Program-made: the position numbers and the translations under genes
Shown here: positions 61,119 to 64,000 of the stretch, one piece after another
Position numbering within the stretch: position 1 is the first letter of the stretch
Layout: each line of letters begins with the position of its first letter
Notes under the pieces: model-generated
Database searches by the model: none
Seen by the model: only the letters and a program-made list of their open reading frames with translations
Told to the model about the DNA's origin: nothing
DNA from: JBCBKP01 sp038521625
Lineage (GTDB): Bacteria > Planctomycetota > Phycisphaerae > Phycisphaerales > UBA1924
NCBI GenBank assembly: GCA_038521625.1
Contig: JBCBKP010000018.1
Coordinates: 1-64,000 of the forward strand
Direction: 5' to 3'
DNA: 64,000 nucleotides

Positions 61119-62020
61119 GCGGGTTCTTGGTCGGCCTTGCTGGCCGCCGGTGGTGCCGCGTGCTTGGCGACGGCCTTCTCGACGTCCCAGACCGGACCGT
61201 CGATCCCCATGTAGCCGGCCAGCTCGGCGTGGTCCTCGGCCAGCTCGTCGTAGATGCGGCGGACGGTCGCCTCGTCGAGCGGCTCCTTGGTGACCTTGGC
61301 CTTGGGCAGGATCACCTCGCGGATCTTCTCGCGGACGGTGGTCGAGAGCAGCGGGCGGACGAGCCGCTTGTAGAGCGGGTTGTGGAGGACGGACTCCCAG
61401 CCGTGCGTCGGGACCGGGCGCCCGTCGGACTTGTTGAAGACGCGGTCGGTCTCGACGAGTTCGGGCTTGGGCTCGACGCCGATGAAGCGGGCGAACCGAT
61501 CGGTGCAGTCGCGGCGGTTCTTGACGTAGTCGTCCATCCGCACGATGCGCACGCTCTCCCGCCCGAATATCTCGACCCACGGGCGGGCCTGCATGCCGTA
61601 CCGCGTGTAGTTCATCATCTCTGGGTACTTGGCGATGGACTCGGCCACCGAGCCGTGCCAGTTCTTGAGGCCGGTCTCGTGCGAGTGGTGGCTCTTCACT
61701 CGGGCGACGGGCTCGCGGACGATATAGATCAGCTTGAGATCGGGGCCGAGGAGCTCGCGGGCGCGCTCGGCGACGCCCTCGTGGGTCGGGCGCTTGGTGT
61801 ACGCGGTCGAGGCCTCGCCGCGCTGGTCGGTGTCCTCAGCTTCCTCGAACATCGCCGCATAGCGCTCGCGGCCGGCCTCGGTGAGCACGTCCGGGTCGCA
61901 GAGCGATTCGGGCTCCTTGTCGATCGGGAAGAAGACGCCGGGCTGGGTCATGAGATCGCGGTAGAGCGTGGTGCTGCCGCACTTCATGCCGCCGATGATG
62001 AGGAACGTCGGGAGCTTCAC
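61115..62020 (-). CDS. Sulfotransferase domain protein
   Basis: 301 residues. PAPS 5'-phosphosulfate loop GGMKCGSTTLYRDLM, 3'-phosphate site IYIVREPVARVKSHH, and a helix-rich tail. It transfers sulfate from PAPS to a carbohydrate or similar acceptor. GTG start (VKLPTFLIIG) overlaps the stop of the upstream glycosyltransferase (GTGA), so a sulfated surface polysaccharide is likely. Confidence 0.9.
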   Translation of the reverse strand: MKLPTFLIIGGMKCGSTTLYRDLMTQPGVFFPIDKEPESLCDPDVLTEAGRERYAAMFEEAEDTDQRGEASTAYTKRPTHEGVAERARELLGPDLKLIYIVREPVARVKSHHSHETGLKNWHGSVAESIAKYPEMMNYTRYGMQARPWVEIFGRESVRIVRMDDYVKNRRDCTDRFARFIGVEPKPELVETDRVFNKSDGRPVPTHGWESVLHNPLYKRLVRPLLSTTVREKIREVILPKAKVTKEPLDEATVRRIYDELAEDHAELAGYMGIDGPVWDVEKAVAKHAAPPAASKADQEPA

Positions 62021-63366
62021 GCGGTGGTCCCCGCGGTCTTGGTCGGCGCGTCGAACGCGGTGGTCGCGAGGGCGTTGACGCCGGCCTCGGCGTCGGTCCG
62101 CCAGTCCTTGTCCGGATCGCCGGTGGGGCGGGTGCCGCTTCGCGGCTCGAGGATGCCGGAGAACTCGAGGGCCCGGCGCACTCCGTCGATCGGGTCGCCG
62201 CGGGTGCGCCAGTCGCGGAGGACGTCGGCGCTGCCCGCGCGGTATCGGTCGATGTTGGCCTCGTCGGTGACGTCCATGAGGGCGTCCGCCAGGGCTTCGA
62301 CCGAGCCCGACTCGAACAGCAGGCCGTTGACGGCGTCGCGGACGAGCTCGCTGGCCGCGCCGACGACGTGGCTGGAGACGATGGCGAGGCCGGCGGCGGC
62401 CGCCTCGGGGATGACCGCGGCCCAGGGCTCGTACTCGCTGGGCAGGCAGTGCACCTCGGCGCAGCGGTAGAGCGCGGCGATCTCGGCGGGGCCGTCGACG
62501 AAGTCCGTGAAGATGAAGCGCTCGCGATACCGCTCGGGCACGAGATCGCGCGTGGCACCGAGCAGGTCGCCCCCGCCGACGAAGCAGACGTCCCACTCCG
62601 GGCGCGCGTCGGCGATGGACGAGAACGCCTCGACGAGCAGGTCGGGCCGCTTCACGCGGGTCATCCGTGCGCAGTAGTTGATGTACCGTCGTCCACGCTT
62701 CAGCCCGTGCTTCTCGCGCGCGGCCTCGACGCGCTCGGGCGGCATGGTCATGATCAGCGCATAATCGGGCTCGTGCGGCATGTAGAAGGTCGGCTTGCCG
62801 CGCCCGCCGTAACGGTCGTAGAACTCGACGCCGCGGACGGAGCAGGGCATCAGACCGGCGAGCATGCGCACGACCTTGGGGACGTAGAAGTTCTTGAGGG
62901 CGCGCCCGAGCCCCGAGGCTCGATCGCCGTAGACGTTGGAATCGTTGAACATGAAGACCGGGACGCCGGTCTCCTTGCCCCAGCGGATGATGCGAAGCAG
63001 CCCGAGGTCGTTGTAGCCGGTGAGGACGAGGGCGTCGATCGCGTGGCGCTCGAGCCAGGCGATGATCTCCCCGCCGCGGGCCCACTGCCTCAGGATGTTC
63101 TTGGGCTTGTTCTTCTCGGTGAGCAGCTCGCCCTTGCCGAAGACGACCGGCGCGATGATCTCGGGCAGCGGCTGCCGCCAGGGCGAGTTGTTGTGCTCGT
63201 GCTTGAAGACGGTGAAGTTCTCGATCTCCGGCAGCTCGCGGGCGATCCGGGCGCTCTGGGCGAGCCGGTAGGGGGCGGGCGCGTTGGCGACGACCGCCAG
63301 ACGGGTCCGCGTCTTCAACCCCGGGATCGTCGGGCCGGGCTCGGATGGGCTCGTGTTCGGGGCCAC
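62017..63366 (-). CDS. Glycosyltransferase family 4 protein
   Basis: 449 residues, GT-B fold. N-terminal LAVVANAPAPYRLAQSARI and a C-terminal catalytic half with YINYCARMTRVKRPDLLVEAF, VCFVGGGDLLGATRDL and VHCLPSEYEPWAAVIPEAAAAGLAIVSSHVVGAASEL. The first half resembles transferases that handle lipid-linked saccharides. A C-terminal extension of about 60 residues looks disordered. Next to another GT4 (9 bases away) and coupled to the sulfotransferase. Confidence 0.9.
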   Translation of the reverse strand: MAPNTSPSEPGPTIPGLKTRTRLAVVANAPAPYRLAQSARIARELPEIENFTVFKHEHNNSPWRQPLPEIIAPVVFGKGELLTEKNKPKNILRQWARGGEIIAWLERHAIDALVLTGYNDLGLLRIIRWGKETGVPVFMFNDSNVYGDRASGLGRALKNFYVPKVVRMLAGLMPCSVRGVEFYDRYGGRGKPTFYMPHEPDYALIMTMPPERVEAAREKHGLKRGRRYINYCARMTRVKRPDLLVEAFSSIADARPEWDVCFVGGGDLLGATRDLVPERYRERFIFTDFVDGPAEIAALYRCAEVHCLPSEYEPWAAVIPEAAAAGLAIVSSHVVGAASELVRDAVNGLLFESGSVEALADALMDVTDEANIDRYRAGSADVLRDWRTRGDPIDGVRRALEFSGILEPRSGTRPTGDPDKDWRTDAEAGVNALATTAFDAPTKTAGTTA

Positions 63367-63375
63367 TCGGGGTTC

Positions 63376-64000
63376 TCAGGCCGATTGCTTCGCCGCAGCC
63401 CGAGCGTAGAGCGCGTCGAAGGCCCGCGCGACGGCCTCGGGCTCCAGGAAGTCGAAGACCCACGAGCGGCCGGCCCTGCCCATCTTCTCGATCTGCTCGG
63501 GGTGACCCAGGAGCTGGACGACGGCGTCGGCGAAGGCGTGCGGATCGCGGTCCACGATGACCGCCCCGCCGCTCTCGCGGAGCTCGGGGTGGGTGTCCAC
63601 GCCGGTGGTCGTGATCACCGGCGTGCCGCAGGCCATGGCCTCTGGGAAGACGAAGCCGAAGTTCTCCTGGCTCGTCGGGAGCGCGAAGACACTCGAGGCC
63701 TGGTAGAGGCTCGTCTTCAGCGCTCCGGTCACCAGGCCGACGAAATGGCAGCGATCGGCGACGCCCTCGACCTTCGCGAGCTGGCGCAGCTCGTGGACGT
63801 AGCCGTCGTCGCCGGTGCCCGCGAGGACCGCCGAGAACGGGATCCCGATCCGGCCGAGCTCGCCCATCGCGCGGATGAAGACGTCCGGGCCCTTCTTGTA
63901 GTGCAGGCGGCTGAGGAAGAGCACGACCGGATCGCCGGTCTCGAATGCTTCCGGGAAGGCCTCCCGGGCCGGGCCCGGACCGGGCGGCTCGCGGTACGGC
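63376..64000 (-). CDS. Glycosyltransferase family 4 protein (5' end outside the window)
   Basis: C-terminal 207 codons of a GT4 enzyme; the frame stays open to the right edge, so the gene begins beyond it. FLSRLHYKKGPDVFIRAMGEL, SAVLAGTGDDGYVHEL, FALPTSQENFGFVFPEAMACGTPVITT and GGAVIVDRDPHAFADAVVQLL are the nucleotide-sugar domain marks. First known gene of the run that continues into the second GT4 and the sulfotransferase. Confidence 0.88.
   Translation of the reverse strand, partial: PYREPPGPGPAREAFPEAFETGDPVVLFLSRLHYKKGPDVFIRAMGELGRIGIPFSAVLAGTGDDGYVHELRQLAKVEGVADRCHFVGLVTGALKTSLYQASSVFALPTSQENFGFVFPEAMACGTPVITTTGVDTHPELRESGGAVIVDRDPHAFADAVVQLLGHPEQIEKMGRAGRSWVFDFLEPEAVARAFDALYARAAAKQSA

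Overview
The window is a GC-rich bacterial chromosome segment with densely packed genes. It most likely comes from a planctomycete of the class Phycisphaerae. Three things support this: two secreted proteins end in the paired-half GC-type dockerin known from that group, two others end in PEP-CTERM-like tails with arginine-rich ends, and four unrelated membrane proteins carry the same small CxxC...CPEC zinc ribbon. I see no tRNA, rRNA, CRISPR array, insertion sequence, phage or plasmid genes. Assignment to a genus is not possible from the sequence alone.

Layout. 0-4 kb: ene-reductase, glutamyl-tRNA synthetase and a PEP-CTERM-like protein, all on the minus strand. 4.1-12.1 kb: an EF-G-like GTPase, then an accessory block of secreted proteins (two tandem beta-helix paralogues, a dockerin-anchored protein, gene remnants, a secreted Hcp-like protein, a PEP-CTERM-like protein). 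12.3-29.2 kb: HEPN-like small protein, PLP enzyme, HEAT-like membrane protein, ClC channel, topoisomerase I, signal peptidase I, an operon of a secretin-like protein with an ECF sigma factor and a membrane partner, HisS and a TPR protein. 29.2-38.8 kb: second dockerin protein, NuoG, a structured non-coding region, kelch-like protein, cupin, TruA, zinc-ribbon membrane proteins and a glycosyltransferase, with 7-bp periodic repeats at and inside the genes. 40.9-49.6 kb: UbiA-type prenyltransferase behind a coupled short ORF, GbsR/MarR regulator, HTH membrane protein, class IV aminotransferase, DnaE. 50-58.7 kb: third beta-helix protein, UbiX, PyrB-Gmk, an ArsR/AHSA1 operon, methyltransferase, Mrp ATPase. 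59-64 kb: a sugar epimerase, EEP-fold protein, sulfotransferase and two GT4 glycosyltransferases, which form a surface-polysaccharide cluster running off the right edge.

The most unusual parts are: (i) the 6.2-11.5 kb accessory block, where a tandem duplication carried the 3' end of the EF-G-like gene with it, and where beta-helix proteins and an Hcp-fold protein share the same N-terminal PPxGPV module after the signal peptide; (ii) a family of heptanucleotide repeats, one of which forms a 12-copy ladder of overlapping four-codon ORFs ending exactly at a glycosyltransferase start codon; (iii) a strongly structured, terminator-ended non-coding stretch at 32.6-33.0 kb. All functional statements come from reading motifs by eye. 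No database search was run.
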